Position numbers and translations under genes: made by a program
The notes under the pieces: model-generated
The model's database searches: none
What the model was told of the DNA's origin: nothing
Seen by the model: the letters and a program-made list of their open reading frames with translations, nothing else
DNA from: Sulfuriferula thiophila
GTDB lineage: Bacteria; Pseudomonadota; Gammaproteobacteria; Burkholderiales; Sulfuriferulaceae
Direction: 5' to 3'
DNA length: 39,708 bases
Assembly (NCBI RefSeq): GCF_003864975.1
Contig: NZ_BHGL01000013.1
Coordinates: 1-39,708 of the forward strand
Shown: positions 1-11,170 of the stretch, one piece after another
Layout: each line of letters starts with the position of its first letter
How positions within the stretch are numbered: position 1 is the first letter of the stretch

Positions 1-78
1 TCATGTAAAAAATCCTTAAATCCTAATTAAGAAAATTCTACTTTTAAATGCAATTATTTGCTGGGGGGATTACCGCAC
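1..78 (-). mobile_element. Probable end of an insertion sequence interrupting soxB
   Basis: The soxB reading frame stops matching its family near position 75-80, and what follows on the minus strand is AT-rich and unlike SoxB. Reading the minus strand outward, there is an AAGGA ribosome-binding site (13-17), then eight bases, then an ATG at 4-2. A further gene therefore seems to start at the window edge. A sharp junction inside a conserved gene, a short leader and a new start together fit the terminal region of an insertion sequence. The leader vaguely resembles IS21-family left ends, but that is from memory. No terminal repeat or target duplication can be verified because the element lies outside the window. 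Confidence 0.4.
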
Positions 79-1393
79 CCGTCATTTCCACCAAAGAAGT
101 GTCAGCGTAGGTAATGGCTGTTTGCTCCATCAGATTTTCGCGGGTAATGGTTTGTCCCGGCAGTAACGTGGTTCCCCAGCGAAATCCTGGAGAAAATGCA
201 ATTTCGGCGTCTTTCACCTGCATCAGTGCTTCAACGATTAACTGATCCCAGGAGCCGTTGAAATTGCCACGACGATAGAGCAATTCCTGATTCTCGGCGA
301 TAGGTTCGCGCAGGCGTGATTCGAATGGTGCCCGTACCTTGTCAATGACGGCTTGCATGCCTGAGTCGGCAGGCAACAGTTCAGAAAAGACCGGTAGCAA
401 ATGATACCGATAGTCAGCTACGCGACCATGCTTGACGTCAAAATCAATGACGGCAAGAAACTTGCCGTGGGAGCCAGCGTTGGTGACGATGGTTACGCCA
501 CCAGGGTTTTTAACTACACTAGGTACTGGCACACCGTCGTGGGTATGTCCGCCCAGTATCATGTCGATACCCGTAATACGACCAGCTAATTTCAGATCGA
601 TGTCCATGCCATTGTGCGAAAGCAATATGACAACTTGCGCACCTTTGTTACGTACTTCGTTCACCGTCGCCTGCAGGCGGACTTCATCAATGCCGAATTC
701 CCAGCCTGGCGTGAAGTGCGCACCGTTAGCCCAGGGTGTGTAGGGGAACGCCTGGCCGATAATGGCAACCGGGATGTCATGCTGTTCGCGGATGACGTAC
801 GTATCAAACACTGGCACTGCACTGTCTTCATGCACGATGTTCTGGGCAATAAAAGCGATCTTGTCCTTGAAATCATTGTTGACGACATGCAGGACGCGTT
901 CAGCGCCGTGGGTAAACTCCCAATGTCCGGTCATGACATCGACACCCAGCTCTAGCGAGGTTTCCACCATATCCTGCCCCGCAGTCCACAGTGCCGTGGC
1001 GGAACCCTGCCAACTATCACCGCCATCCAGTAGCAAAGCATTGGGGCGGCTTGCCTTCATGCGTTTGACCAGAGTGGCAAGGTGCGCGAAACCACCTACT
1101 TTGCCATAGGCTCTGGCCGCAGCGCAAAAATCCAGATGTGAGAACGCGTAGGCTTGACGACTGCCGGCTTGAATTCCATACGCGGTCAGCAGCGGCATGC
1201 CGACCAGATGCGGTGCTTTACCCTTGGTACTGCCAACTCCAATATTAATACTGGGTTCACGGTAATAAATGGGCAGCAACTGAGCGTGACAGTCGGTGAA
1301 ATGTAACAGATTGACGTTGCCAAAAGCCGGGATATCGTAGAGTTGCTCTGCGCTATTTAGCATATTCGCATCGGTGGGCAGGTAAATTTCCAT
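44..1393 (-). CDS. soxB: SoxB-like thiosulfohydrolase, truncated at the C-terminus and lacking a Tat signal
   Basis: SoxB is the periplasmic di-manganese enzyme that releases sulfate from SoxY-bound thiosulfate intermediates. This 449-residue frame carries the family signature of the calcineurin-like metallophosphatase fold. D34 and H36 sit in FTDCHAQ, followed by LLDGGDSWQGSATALW, GHWEFT, LLSHNGMDID and GGHTHDG. The 5'-nucleotidase C-terminal domain begins normally (AFSPGFRWGTTLLPGQ) but breaks off after SLVEMTG, and the last ten residues (AVIPPANNCI) are foreign. Intact SoxB is roughly 560-570 residues, so about 120 are missing. The N-terminus is also abnormal: no twin-arginine signal precedes the mature-like LYDIPAFGNV, and an in-frame stop lies ten codons upstream of the ATG. 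No soxYZ, soxA or soxX lies nearby. It is probably a non-functional, insertion-damaged copy. Confidence 0.82.
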   Translation of the reverse strand: MEIYLPTDANMLNSAEQLYDIPAFGNVNLLHFTDCHAQLLPIYYREPSINIGVGSTKGKAPHLVGMPLLTAYGIQAGSRQAYAFSHLDFCAAARAYGKVGGFAHLATLVKRMKASRPNALLLDGGDSWQGSATALWTAGQDMVETSLELGVDVMTGHWEFTHGAERVLHVVNNDFKDKIAFIAQNIVHEDSAVPVFDTYVIREQHDIPVAIIGQAFPYTPWANGAHFTPGWEFGIDEVRLQATVNEVRNKGAQVVILLSHNGMDIDLKLAGRITGIDMILGGHTHDGVPVPSVVKNPGGVTIVTNAGSHGKFLAVIDFDVKHGRVADYRYHLLPVFSELLPADSGMQAVIDKVRAPFESRLREPIAENQELLYRRGNFNGSWDQLIVEALMQVKDAEIAFSPGFRWGTTLLPGQTITRENLMEQTAITYADTSLVEMTGAVIPPANNCI

Positions 1394-1470
1394 GTGGCAG
1401 TCTTGGGTTAGGAAAGCGCATTAAAATCCGCGTGGATATCTGGCACCACCATCGGTAATGCCATGTGAGT

Positions 1471-2295
1471 TTATGATTTAAGAAATGCCAGCAGGTCTGC
1501 ATTGAGTTGTTCTTTATGCGTGTCGGCGATGCCGTGGGGTGCGCCTGCGTAGATTTTCAGGGTTGCATGCTTGACCAGCTTGGCAGAACGTAGCGCTGAG
1601 GCAGCTATGGGCACAATCTGGTCGTCGTCGCCGTGCACGATCAGTGTCGGTATGTCGAATTTCTTGAGGTCTTCAGTAAAATCGGTCTCGGAAAATGCCT
1701 TGATACAGTCCAGCGTGTTTTTGTGGCCCGCCTGCATGCCCTGCAACCAGAACGAATCGATCATGCCTTGCGATACCTTGGCACCGGGCCGGTTCGCGCC
1801 GAAGAACGGGCCGCTGGCAATGTCTTTGTAGAGCTGCGAGCGGTCGGCGATAGCCCCCTGGCGAATTTCGTCGAATTTCTCTATCGGCATGCCGTCAGGA
1901 TTAGCTGCGGTTTTCAACATTAGCGGCGGAACGGCAGAAATCAGCGCGGCTTTGGCTAAGCGTTTGGTGCCATGGCGACCGATATAGCGGGCAACTTCGC
2001 CACCCCCCGCAGAGAAGCCGATCAGTACTGCATCTTTCAGGTCCAGCGTCTCCATTAGCATGGCCAGATCATCGGCATAGGTGTCCATATCGTTGTGGTT
2101 CCACGACTGGCTCGAACGGCCATGGCCGCGGCGGTCGTGGGCAATGCAGCGATAGCCGTTGGAGGCGAGGAACACCATCTGCGACTCCCAGCTATCCGCA
2201 CTGAGCGGCCAGCCGTGACTGAATACCACCGGCTGGCCATCGCCCCAGTCTTTGTAGTAAATCTGAGTTCCATCGGTTGTTGTGATCGTGCTCAT
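1471..2295 (-). CDS. Alpha/beta hydrolase of the non-heme chloroperoxidase/esterase type
   Basis: This 274-residue cytoplasmic enzyme has the cofactor-free haloperoxidase/esterase pattern. Visible elements are the oxyanion-hole segment HGWPL (27-31), the nucleophile elbow GFSAGGG with S95, the acid D225 in [10 protein letters not shown] and the catalytic H254 in GAPHG. Length and motif order match the family, whose members hydrolyse esters and can make peracids for halogenation in vitro. The physiological substrate cannot be read from sequence. Translation starts at an ATG preceded by AAGGA with eight bases between. It lies 77 bases upstream of the soxB fragment on the same strand and could be co-transcribed with it. 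Confidence 0.85.
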   Translation of the reverse strand: MSTITTTDGTQIYYKDWGDGQPVVFSHGWPLSADSWESQMVFLASNGYRCIAHDRRGHGRSSQSWNHNDMDTYADDLAMLMETLDLKDAVLIGFSAGGGEVARYIGRHGTKRLAKAALISAVPPLMLKTAANPDGMPIEKFDEIRQGAIADRSQLYKDIASGPFFGANRPGAKVSQGMIDSFWLQGMQAGHKNTLDCIKAFSETDFTEDLKKFDIPTLIVHGDDDQIVPIAASALRSAKLVKHATLKIYAGAPHGIADTHKEQLNADLLAFLKS

Positions 2296-2620
2296 AGTCT
2301 GTATCCTTAATCAGCAATTTACAGGTGCGTACTACGTCGTTATTGAGGGGTATAGGTATGGCACAACCCTAGGCAAAACGCGCAGAATCAGGCAACCATT
2401 GTTTACCGCTAACAGATGAGTACACTTAAAAGTGTGATTGACTTTACGAGGTTTAAGCGGGTAAGTCTGTACGGTAGCGAACGCTATCTTTGATTGCAGA
2501 TGGATGATAAGCAAGGAATCCGGGGCCAGATTCCGTCTTGAAGAACAAGCCCGGTTACTGAGCCGGAAATCCCGCGTTAACTTCTACATTGCTATCCCGG
2601 TTAAGAATAGGCATTCGGGC
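2296..2620. other. Intergenic stretch, no gene seen
   Basis: This 325-base gap lies between the DUF2797 gene and the hydrolase, both on the minus strand. A near-perfect hairpin at 2515-2534 (GGAATC paired with GATTCC) lies about 90 bases past the DUF2797 stop. It has no U-tract, so it is at most a weak terminator. A 60-codon open frame on the minus strand has neither a ribosome-binding site nor recognisable content. I see no convincing promoter. Confidence 0.5.
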
Positions 2621-3439
2621 TTACGCAACGACTTCCACATGGTAACCCGTGTATTTGCGGATATTAATCACGCCTATATCAAAAATCAGATACTGGCCCT
2701 TGATCCCGAGCAGGGTGCCGCGAATTTCCGGGGTTTTTTCCAGATTCAGCGAAGTGATTTTGGTGGGGTAGTGCAGCACAGGGTAATCAATATTGACGGT
2801 TTCGCCTGAGGTTAGCGGCACGATGGCGTCCATCCCGAAACGTGCTTGCGTTTCAGCTATGCCTTGTGCGCACAGTTCAAATAGCTGGTTGCGCTTTTCT
2901 GCCAGATCGGCCGGCTCCGGTTCGCCTTTCAATAGCGCTCGCCAATCTGTTTTATCCGCAATGTGCTGCTTCAGAATGACTTCCAGCACACCTGACTGCA
3001 AGCGCGTGGCTACCTTGAATATCGGCAAGGCCTGAGTTGCCCCCTGATCGATCCAGCGCGTTGGCAACTGGGTTTCCCGGGTGATGCCGACTTTCATGCC
3101 CGAAGAATTCGCCAGGTACACATAATGGGGGCGCATGCAGTGTGTGATGCCCCATTCAGGTTCGCGACATGTGCCTTGCGCAAAATGACATAACTCCGGC
3201 TTGATGATGCAGGAGTCGCATTGCGCCAGCGATTGCATGCAGGGAAAGCAATAACCCTGACTGAAGCTTTTGCTGGTTTTTCTGCCACACGCTACGCACT
3301 GAATCAGGCCGGAATAACGCAGCGTCAATACTTGGCCCAGAAGCTGATTCATGCCTAGCCGCTCGCTGCCGACCGGCAGGGTGTATGCCACGGGTGACGC
3401 AAGCTGGCTTGCCATTTTGCTAAGATTGCCGCTAATCAT
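2621..3439 (-). CDS. DUF2797 family protein, Cys-rich
   Basis: This 272-residue protein matches the DUF2797 family as I know it, with the hallmark segments CGRKTSKSFSQGYCFPC, CDSCIIKPELCHFAQGTC and YLANSSGMKVGITR. Nine cysteines occur between residues 48 and 101 (48, 51, 64, 67, 74, 77, 84, 91, 101) in CxxC-type pairs, which suggests one or two structural zinc sites. The segment after residue 105 (YVYLANSSGMKVGIT, then TRW) resembles the start of a GIY-YIG fold, as seen in nucleases. That relation is inferred from motif spacing, and no activity is known to me. The ribosome-binding site is weak. Neighbours give no functional clue. Confidence 0.8.
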   Translation of the reverse strand: MISGNLSKMASQLASPVAYTLPVGSERLGMNQLLGQVLTLRYSGLIQCVACGRKTSKSFSQGYCFPCMQSLAQCDSCIIKPELCHFAQGTCREPEWGITHCMRPHYVYLANSSGMKVGITRETQLPTRWIDQGATQALPIFKVATRLQSGVLEVILKQHIADKTDWRALLKGEPEPADLAEKRNQLFELCAQGIAETQARFGMDAIVPLTSGETVNIDYPVLHYPTKITSLNLEKTPEIRGTLLGIKGQYLIFDIGVINIRKYTGYHVEVVA

Positions 3440-3587
3440 GGTGAGTTGTTATGCTGAACTAAAGAGGCTGCTATTTTCCCATTAACTTGCAGGCAGCGGA
3501 AATAAATCGGAACTAAGCCACGTCTGGAAAACGGGAGCAGGACGTGCATTAAAACATGCCGGGCCTGTTTTTGCGCAGGGGACTTTA

Positions 3588-4484
3588 TTACTCTGACGGT
3601 CTGCGTGCTGCGCCAAAAAACTCACTCATCAGAAAATCTTCCAGCCCGGCGTTGTCGGCCAGACGTGCCGATAAGGTCACGGTGCGGTTCAGGCGGTACG
3701 ATTCCCAGGTGAAGTCGCCATTGTGCCGGTCGCGGATGATGCTGATCATCTTGCGGATCATGGCATGTTCGACGTCAGTGTTGGCATCGGCTTCAACGGT
3801 AATGGATTCACGTAGCGGGCTGGTATAGGTGTTGCCCCAGCCGCGGAACAGGAAGGTGCCGGTACGCGAACCCATGCGTTTGATCTGGAAGATGCCGCCT
3901 CCGCCTTGTGGTTGCAGGTTGCGCTTGATATTGGCCATGCGGATGTCGTCGGCGCTGGGTGGCGGTGCTGCGCTGTCACCGGTGTCACCTGATTCAGCGG
4001 CTCGCCGCGCCCGGACAGCATTGATATAACTGGCCATGTCGGTGGGCGCTGCGTTTGGAGCAGGTGCTGGCGTGGGTGTGGGTACCGGGATGGTAAATGG
4101 CGTTTGCGTCTTGGCAGAAGCGGATTGCGTAATTACTTTCTGCGGGCGCGGTGTGGTTGTTACAGACTTTTGTGTGTGGCGTTTTGGTGTAGCGGGTGGC
4201 TGAGCTTTGCGCTCCGAGATGGGCGTCTTCGGGGTCAATGGTTCCAGTTGTACACTGAGTGTGGTATCCGCCACTGGCCGCATGTCGAGTTCCAGATGCT
4301 GGCGATTCACCAGATACAGTGCCAGCGCATGCACCAGCAAGGATGCAACGATAGCGATCAGCAGTTTGCGGCTGATGCGGATCTCCAGATAGGCTTCGCC
4401 ACGCGGGGCGGGCGCAGTTATCCAGGCATATTCACTGGCGATTTCGGCAGTGGTGTTTTGCTTATTGGCGGATTTTATTGGCAT
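3588..4484 (-). CDS. TonB-like inner-membrane protein with a proline-rich linker
   Basis: This 298-residue protein has TonB-like topology. A short cytoplasmic head is followed by one transmembrane helix at about 41-59 (after ISRK). A long periplasmic Pro/Thr/Lys-rich spacer runs over about 75-150 and includes repeated P-T-P and A-P units. A folded C-terminal domain occupies about 190-298 (FQIKRMGSRTGTFLFRGW, then HNGDFTWESYRLNRTV). The C-terminal domain does not show the canonical TonB YP-motif, and no exbB or exbD is adjacent. An energy transducer is therefore only one possibility; a periplasm-spanning scaffold is another. It lies 105 bases downstream of prfC on the same strand. Confidence 0.6.
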   Translation of the reverse strand: MPIKSANKQNTTAEIASEYAWITAPAPRGEAYLEIRISRKLLIAIVASLLVHALALYLVNRQHLELDMRPVADTTLSVQLEPLTPKTPISERKAQPPATPKRHTQKSVTTTPRPQKVITQSASAKTQTPFTIPVPTPTPAPAPNAAPTDMASYINAVRARRAAESGDTGDSAAPPPSADDIRMANIKRNLQPQGGGGIFQIKRMGSRTGTFLFRGWGNTYTSPLRESITVEADANTDVEHAMIRKMISIIRDRHNGDFTWESYRLNRTVTLSARLADNAGLEDFLMSEFFGAARRPSE

Positions 4485-4589
4485 GGGTAAGCAAACATGG
4501 TGCGGATATCAATGCGTAGATTCGATATGGTCAAATCGTACGCTGCTTCGTATTTTGCGCTGATTCGACACCATGTACTCATGCTGCGT

Positions 4590-6164
4590 TCAATAAATTT
4601 CGCGCGTTTCCAGGAATTTTACATCCGGGAAGCGTTCCTGCGTCATGGTCAGGTTGACACGGTTCGGTGCCAGATAGACATACTGGTTAGCCCCATCTAG
4701 TGCAACGTTGAAGCCGTATTTGTCGACCAGTTGCTTGAGGTCGGCTTCCGAGCCGCGTAACCAGCGCGCCGTGGCAAATTCGCAACCTTCAAACAGTACG
4801 TCAACACCATATTCGAACTCAAGACGATGCGCCACCACGTCAAACTGCAGCGTACCCACCGCACCCAGAATCAGGTCGTTGGAGGAGATAGGGCGGAACA
4901 GCTGGGTAGCGCCTTCTTCGGCCAGTTGCTGCAGGCCTTTTTGCAACTGCTTCATTTTCAGCGGGTTCTTGATGCGGGCTTTGCGGAAGAATTCCGGCGC
5001 AAAGGAAGGGATGCCGGTGAACTTCAGATTTTCGTTTTCAGTGAAGGTGTCGCCCAGACGGATGGTGCCGTGGTTGGGGATACCGATGATATCGCCAGCA
5101 TAGGCTTCGTCGGCGGTATTGCGGTCCTGCGCCATAAAAGTGATAGCGTTGTTTACGGCCATGAGTTTGCCGGTAGAAATCTGCTTGATCTTCATGCCGC
5201 GATCGAAGCGGCCGGAACACACGCGCAGGAAGGCAATACGGTCGCGGTGTTTTGGGTCCATATTGGCTTGAATCTTGAACACGAAACCGGAGAATTTTGC
5301 TTCTTCCGGCTCCACCTGACGTGATTCGGTGGCGCGGGGTAATGGGCCCGGCGACAGGTCGACCACGGCATCCAGCATCATCTGCACGCCGAAGTTGTTG
5401 ACGGCGGAACCGAACAGCACGGGAGTCTGTTTGCCGGCCAGATAGGCCGCCGCATCAAAGGTGTGGGATGCGCCGCGTACCAGTTCAATATCGACACGCA
5501 ATTCATCCGCCTGATCCTTGCCGATGAATTCATTCAGGCGTGGATTATCCAAGCCCTGAATAATTTCACTGGTGCCTTTGTCTGCCTGCGGATCAAATAC
5601 CAGCACGGTGTCGTTATACAGATGGTATACGCCGCGGAAACGCTTACCCATGCCGATAGGCCAGGTCATCGGCGCGCATTGCATGCCCAGCACCGATTCG
5701 ATTTCATCCAGCAGTTCGATAGGCTCGCGGCCTTCACGGTCAAGCTTGTTGATGAAGGTGATGATAGGGGTGTCGCGCATGCGGCACACGTTAAGCAGCT
5801 TGATCGTTTGCGCTTCCACACCGTTGACCGAGTCGATCACCATGATCGCCGAATCAACTGCAGTCAGTGTGCGATAGGTGTCCTCGGAGAAGTCTTCGTG
5901 ACCGGGGGTGTCGAGCAGGTTGATGATGTGTTCGCGGTAGGGGAACTGCATCACCGATGAAGTCACCGAAATGCCGCGTTGCTTTTCCAGTTCCATCCAG
6001 TCGGAAGTGGCGTGGCGACTGGCTTTACGTGCGCGCACTTCACCGGCGACCTGAATCGCCCCACCGAACCACAACAGCTTTTCCGTGAGCGTGGTTTTAC
6101 CCGCGTCAGGGTGGGAAATGATGGCAAAAGTACGGCGGCGGCGAATTTCTGATTCGATAGACAT
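4590..6164 (-). CDS. prfC: Peptide chain release factor 3
   Basis: RF3 is the translational GTPase that recycles RF1 and RF2 from the ribosome after termination. The 524-residue product is close to the 529 residues of E. coli RF3. All G motifs are visible: G1 SHPDAGKTT (17-25), switch [10 protein letters not shown]3 DTPGHEDF and G4 NKLDREG. The RF3 C-terminal region follows. The frame is open 18 codons further upstream to a GTG, but that extension contains a perfect TATAAT at 6198-6203. The ATG giving [13 protein letters not shown] fits the family and is preferred. No clear Shine-Dalgarno sequence precedes it. Confidence 0.95.
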   Translation of the reverse strand: MSIESEIRRRRTFAIISHPDAGKTTLTEKLLWFGGAIQVAGEVRARKASRHATSDWMELEKQRGISVTSSVMQFPYREHIINLLDTPGHEDFSEDTYRTLTAVDSAIMVIDSVNGVEAQTIKLLNVCRMRDTPIITFINKLDREGREPIELLDEIESVLGMQCAPMTWPIGMGKRFRGVYHLYNDTVLVFDPQADKGTSEIIQGLDNPRLNEFIGKDQADELRVDIELVRGASHTFDAAAYLAGKQTPVLFGSAVNNFGVQMMLDAVVDLSPGPLPRATESRQVEPEEAKFSGFVFKIQANMDPKHRDRIAFLRVCSGRFDRGMKIKQISTGKLMAVNNAITFMAQDRNTADEAYAGDIIGIPNHGTIRLGDTFTENENLKFTGIPSFAPEFFRKARIKNPLKMKQLQKGLQQLAEEGATQLFRPISSNDLILGAVGTLQFDVVAHRLEFEYGVDVLFEGCEFATARWLRGSEADLKQLVDKYGFNVALDGANQYVYLAPNRVNLTMTQERFPDVKFLETREIY

Positions 6165-6197
6165 GGGCTGGCAGGTAGGCAAACAGGCAAAGGCGAG

Positions 6198-6203
6198 ATT
6201 ATA
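6198..6203 (-). promoter_or_regulatory. -10 element of the prfC promoter
   Basis: A perfect TATAAT on the minus strand ends 33 bases before the prfC ATG. The -35 region at about 6221-6226 is weak (CTGTTT). Its position inside the possible N-terminal extension argues for the downstream start. Confidence 0.45.
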
Positions 6204-6258
6204 AACTAAAGGCGACACTAAAACAGCGAGTTATCTGCCCCGGAGCGTGTGCTTGAAA

Positions 6259-8784
<2,526 letters not shown>

Positions 8785-8797
8785 TTAGCCGGCTTGG

Positions 8798-9313
8798 TTA
8801 TTCAGTCGCAGCGACAGCGTCAGGTATGGCGGAGATGGCAGAGATAGGGTTGAGCAGGCGGCGGGCGCCATTGAAACTGTTTGTCCAGTAGGCATCATCC
8901 AGATGCGAAATCATCACTACGCCGGTTTTGCTGCTGGCCGCGTGAATAAAGCGATTGTCGCCAAGGTAGATGCCGACGTGAGAAAACGCGTTTTTCATGG
9001 TTTTGAAGAACACCAGATCGCCTGGACGCAGATCAGACTTGCTGATTTCGGTACTGATTTTGCTCATGGCCAGCGCGTTGTGCGGCAATTTCAATCCGGC
9101 GACTTGGCCAAATACGTATTTGACAAAACCGCTGCAATCCATGCCGGTACTCGGGTTGTCACCGCCCGGTTTGTATACCGCACCCACCAGTCCCATGGCA
9201 AATAATGCAAGCTCGGTACGTGTCGGCGTCGTTTTGGTCTGGGCGTCATCAGCCCAGCCTGTCAGACTGGGAAGGGCGAGAGCAAAGATAAGTAACAATT
9301 TGATAATACGCAT
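8798..9313 (-). CDS. NlpC/P60 (C40) family peptidoglycan peptidase
   Basis: This 171-residue exported protein has a signal peptide at 1-21 (cleavage after TGWA) and one NlpC/P60 domain. Such enzymes cleave D-Glu-diaminopimelate or related bonds in cell-wall stem peptides. The nucleophile is C60 in GMDCSGFVKYVFG. H112 in SHVGIYLG is the catalytic base, and H124 in RFIHAA is the third polar residue. There is no lipobox, so the mature protein is probably soluble in the periplasm. The short single-domain form resembles the Spr/MepS class. It is the first gene of a likely two-gene unit with the hybrid kinase. Confidence 0.9.
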   Translation of the reverse strand: MRIIKLLLIFALALPSLTGWADDAQTKTTPTRTELALFAMGLVGAVYKPGGDNPSTGMDCSGFVKYVFGQVAGLKLPHNALAMSKISTEISKSDLRPGDLVFFKTMKNAFSHVGIYLGDNRFIHAASSKTGVVMISHLDDAYWTNSFNGARRLLNPISAISAIPDAVAATE

Positions 9314-9321
9314 GGTTTGGT

Positions 9322-9350
9322 AATCTAATCGAATTTTTGCGATTGGTCAA
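9322..9350 (-). promoter_or_regulatory. Candidate promoter for the NlpC/P60 gene
   Basis: TTGACC (9345-9350) and TAGATT (9322-9327) are separated by exactly 17 bases on the minus strand. The predicted transcription start lies only about two bases before the ATG at 9313, which would give an almost leaderless mRNA. Either translation is leaderless or the true promoter lies further upstream. Confidence 0.35.
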
Positions 9351-9445
9351 AGAAATATCCAGTCTGGTTCGTCATGTGGTTTTCTATGCCGTGAATTATG
9401 CAGGTAGAATGTAGTGACTTAAATTCGAATAGTGGTGTTAGTGCT

Positions 9446-11107
9446 ATGTTGTGGGAAACGTTTAGTGTGGTGCGGGATTTGTCACGCCTGCACGAGATTG
9501 CAGCCATCCTGATTAAATATGGTTGGGGAGATTTTGTACGGGTGCTGGGTATAGGCACAGTGCTGGAACGCGCGGGTCGTATATTGCACTGGCATGCTCA
9601 GCCAAGCGAGATTAGTCAGTTGGAGCCGGCGATACGCGTGCGTCTGGCACTGGAAGAGCTGGGCCCGACTTTCGTTAAATTGGGGCAAGTGTTAGCGACA
9701 CGGGTTGACCTGCTGCCGCCGGCATGGATAGTCGAGCTGGAGAAACTGCAGTCGAATGTACCGGCTGTTCCTTTTGAGCTGATCGAAGCTGAATTGATCG
9801 CCTTATTAGGTAAACCCATTGATGAAGCCTTTCTGAAATTTGATCGTGAGCCGTTTGCAGCTGCGTCGATGGCGCAGGTGCATCGCGCCGAGCTGTTCGA
9901 TGGCTCGCGCGTCGTCGTGAAAATCCGCCGCCCTGGTATTGATAAAAAGATCGAAGCAGATTTACGCATCCTGCAGCATTTTGCCCGTCTGATTGAGCAC
10001 GACATGCCGGAAGCGCGGCGTTATCAGCCGATAATGATGGCTGCGCAATTCCGGCGTTCATTGCGCCGGGAGCAGGATTTATTGATGGAGGCGCATAATA
10101 TTGATCGTTTCCGTCAGAATTTTGCCGGGGATGAAACAGCGCATATCCCGCAAGTCTATTGGGAGTACACCTGCGCTTCGATGAATGTGCAGGAAGAGTT
10201 GCGGGGTATTGCCGGCACCGATCTGGCAGCCGTGCGCGCAGCGGGGATGGATACGCCGTTGCTGGCATCACGCGGCGCGGATATCGTGTTGAAAATGATC
10301 TTGGTGCATGGCTATTTTCATGCGGATCCCCATCCCGGTAATGTGATTTATTTGCCGGGTAATCGTATCGGGCTCATTGATTTTGGCATGGTGGGCCGGT
10401 TGACCGATTACCGCCGCCAGCAGTTGGTGAATTTGCTCGATGCGCTTGCGCACAATGATGAAGAGGCTATGTTGCAGGTGTTGATGGACTGGACCGGAGA
10501 CGGCGAGGTCGACGAAGCCAAATTGGGAGCCGATGTCTCGGAACTATTATTCAGTTACGATAATCTGCAACTCAAGGACGTTAAAATCGGGGCGATGCTA
10601 ACCGAGATTGCCGGATTGATACGCGAAAATTCGCTGGTGCTGCCCGCTGATTTGACGCTGCTGTTCAAGGCGCTGATTACGCTGGAAGGTCTCGGGCAGC
10701 AACTGGATCCCGAATTTCATCTGGTTGATCACCTTACGCCATTTGTGCGTGGCGTGATTGCCGAGCGTTATACGCCGGAAGCCTTGATGAAGCGCGGCCG
10801 CCGGAGTCTGAAAGATGCATTCGAAGTAGTGTCGGGCCTGCCACGCGATCTGGCGCGGCTGATGCGTGAGGCACGGCGCGGCCGGCTGCGTATTGATCTC
10901 GATCTGAAACGGCTGGATCAGTTCGGCCAACAGCTGGATCGCGCCAGTAATCGCATTACCATGGGGATATTGACCGCTTCACTGGTGATCGGCTCGTCCA
11001 TAGTCATGACGGTAGATGGCTGGCGTTTTATGGGCTTCATCGGCTTCCTGTTGGCATTTTTGAATAGTTTATGGGTGATTTTGTCGATTTGGCGGTCTGG
11101 TAATTAA
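9446..11107 (+). CDS. UbiB/ABC1/AarF family kinase-like protein
   Basis: Members of this atypical kinase family support ubiquinone biosynthesis or other lipid functions at the membrane. The 553-residue form shows the KxGQ signature (FVKLGQ, 77-82) and the Ala-rich loop replacing the P-loop (FAAASMAQVHRA, 137-148). It also shows K159 in VVVKI, catalytic HADPHPGN (292-299) and DFG (312-314). Two transmembrane segments close the C-terminus. The N-terminus (MLWETFSVVRDL) and length differ from classical UbiB, and no ubiE or ubiJ is adjacent, so I do not assign ubiB. The ATG at 9446 is preferred over one 16 codons upstream because homologues begin here as I recall them. Neither start has a strong ribosome-binding site. 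Confidence 0.88.
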   Translation: MLWETFSVVRDLSRLHEIAAILIKYGWGDFVRVLGIGTVLERAGRILHWHAQPSEISQLEPAIRVRLALEELGPTFVKLGQVLATRVDLLPPAWIVELEKLQSNVPAVPFELIEAELIALLGKPIDEAFLKFDREPFAAASMAQVHRAELFDGSRVVVKIRRPGIDKKIEADLRILQHFARLIEHDMPEARRYQPIMMAAQFRRSLRREQDLLMEAHNIDRFRQNFAGDETAHIPQVYWEYTCASMNVQEELRGIAGTDLAAVRAAGMDTPLLASRGADIVLKMILVHGYFHADPHPGNVIYLPGNRIGLIDFGMVGRLTDYRRQQLVNLLDALAHNDEEAMLQVLMDWTGDGEVDEAKLGADVSELLFSYDNLQLKDVKIGAMLTEIAGLIRENSLVLPADLTLLFKALITLEGLGQQLDPEFHLVDHLTPFVRGVIAERYTPEALMKRGRRSLKDAFEVVSGLPRDLARLMREARRGRLRIDLDLKRLDQFGQQLDRASNRITMGILTASLVIGSSIVMTVDGWRFMGFIGFLLAFLNSLWVILSIWRSGN

Positions 11108-11170
11108 ATATATAACAGACTGGCTTGATAGTCTTTTTGTAGCGTGGGATGTGTAGTCGGATAGGATACT

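Noticed and set aside
2332-2514. 60-codon frame in the gap upstream of the hydrolase
   Set aside because: No ribosome-binding site, no motif, and it lies in otherwise noncoding sequence.
6165-6218. N-terminal extension of RF3 from a GTG
   Set aside because: The extension contains the likely -10 element and does not resemble RF3 N-termini.
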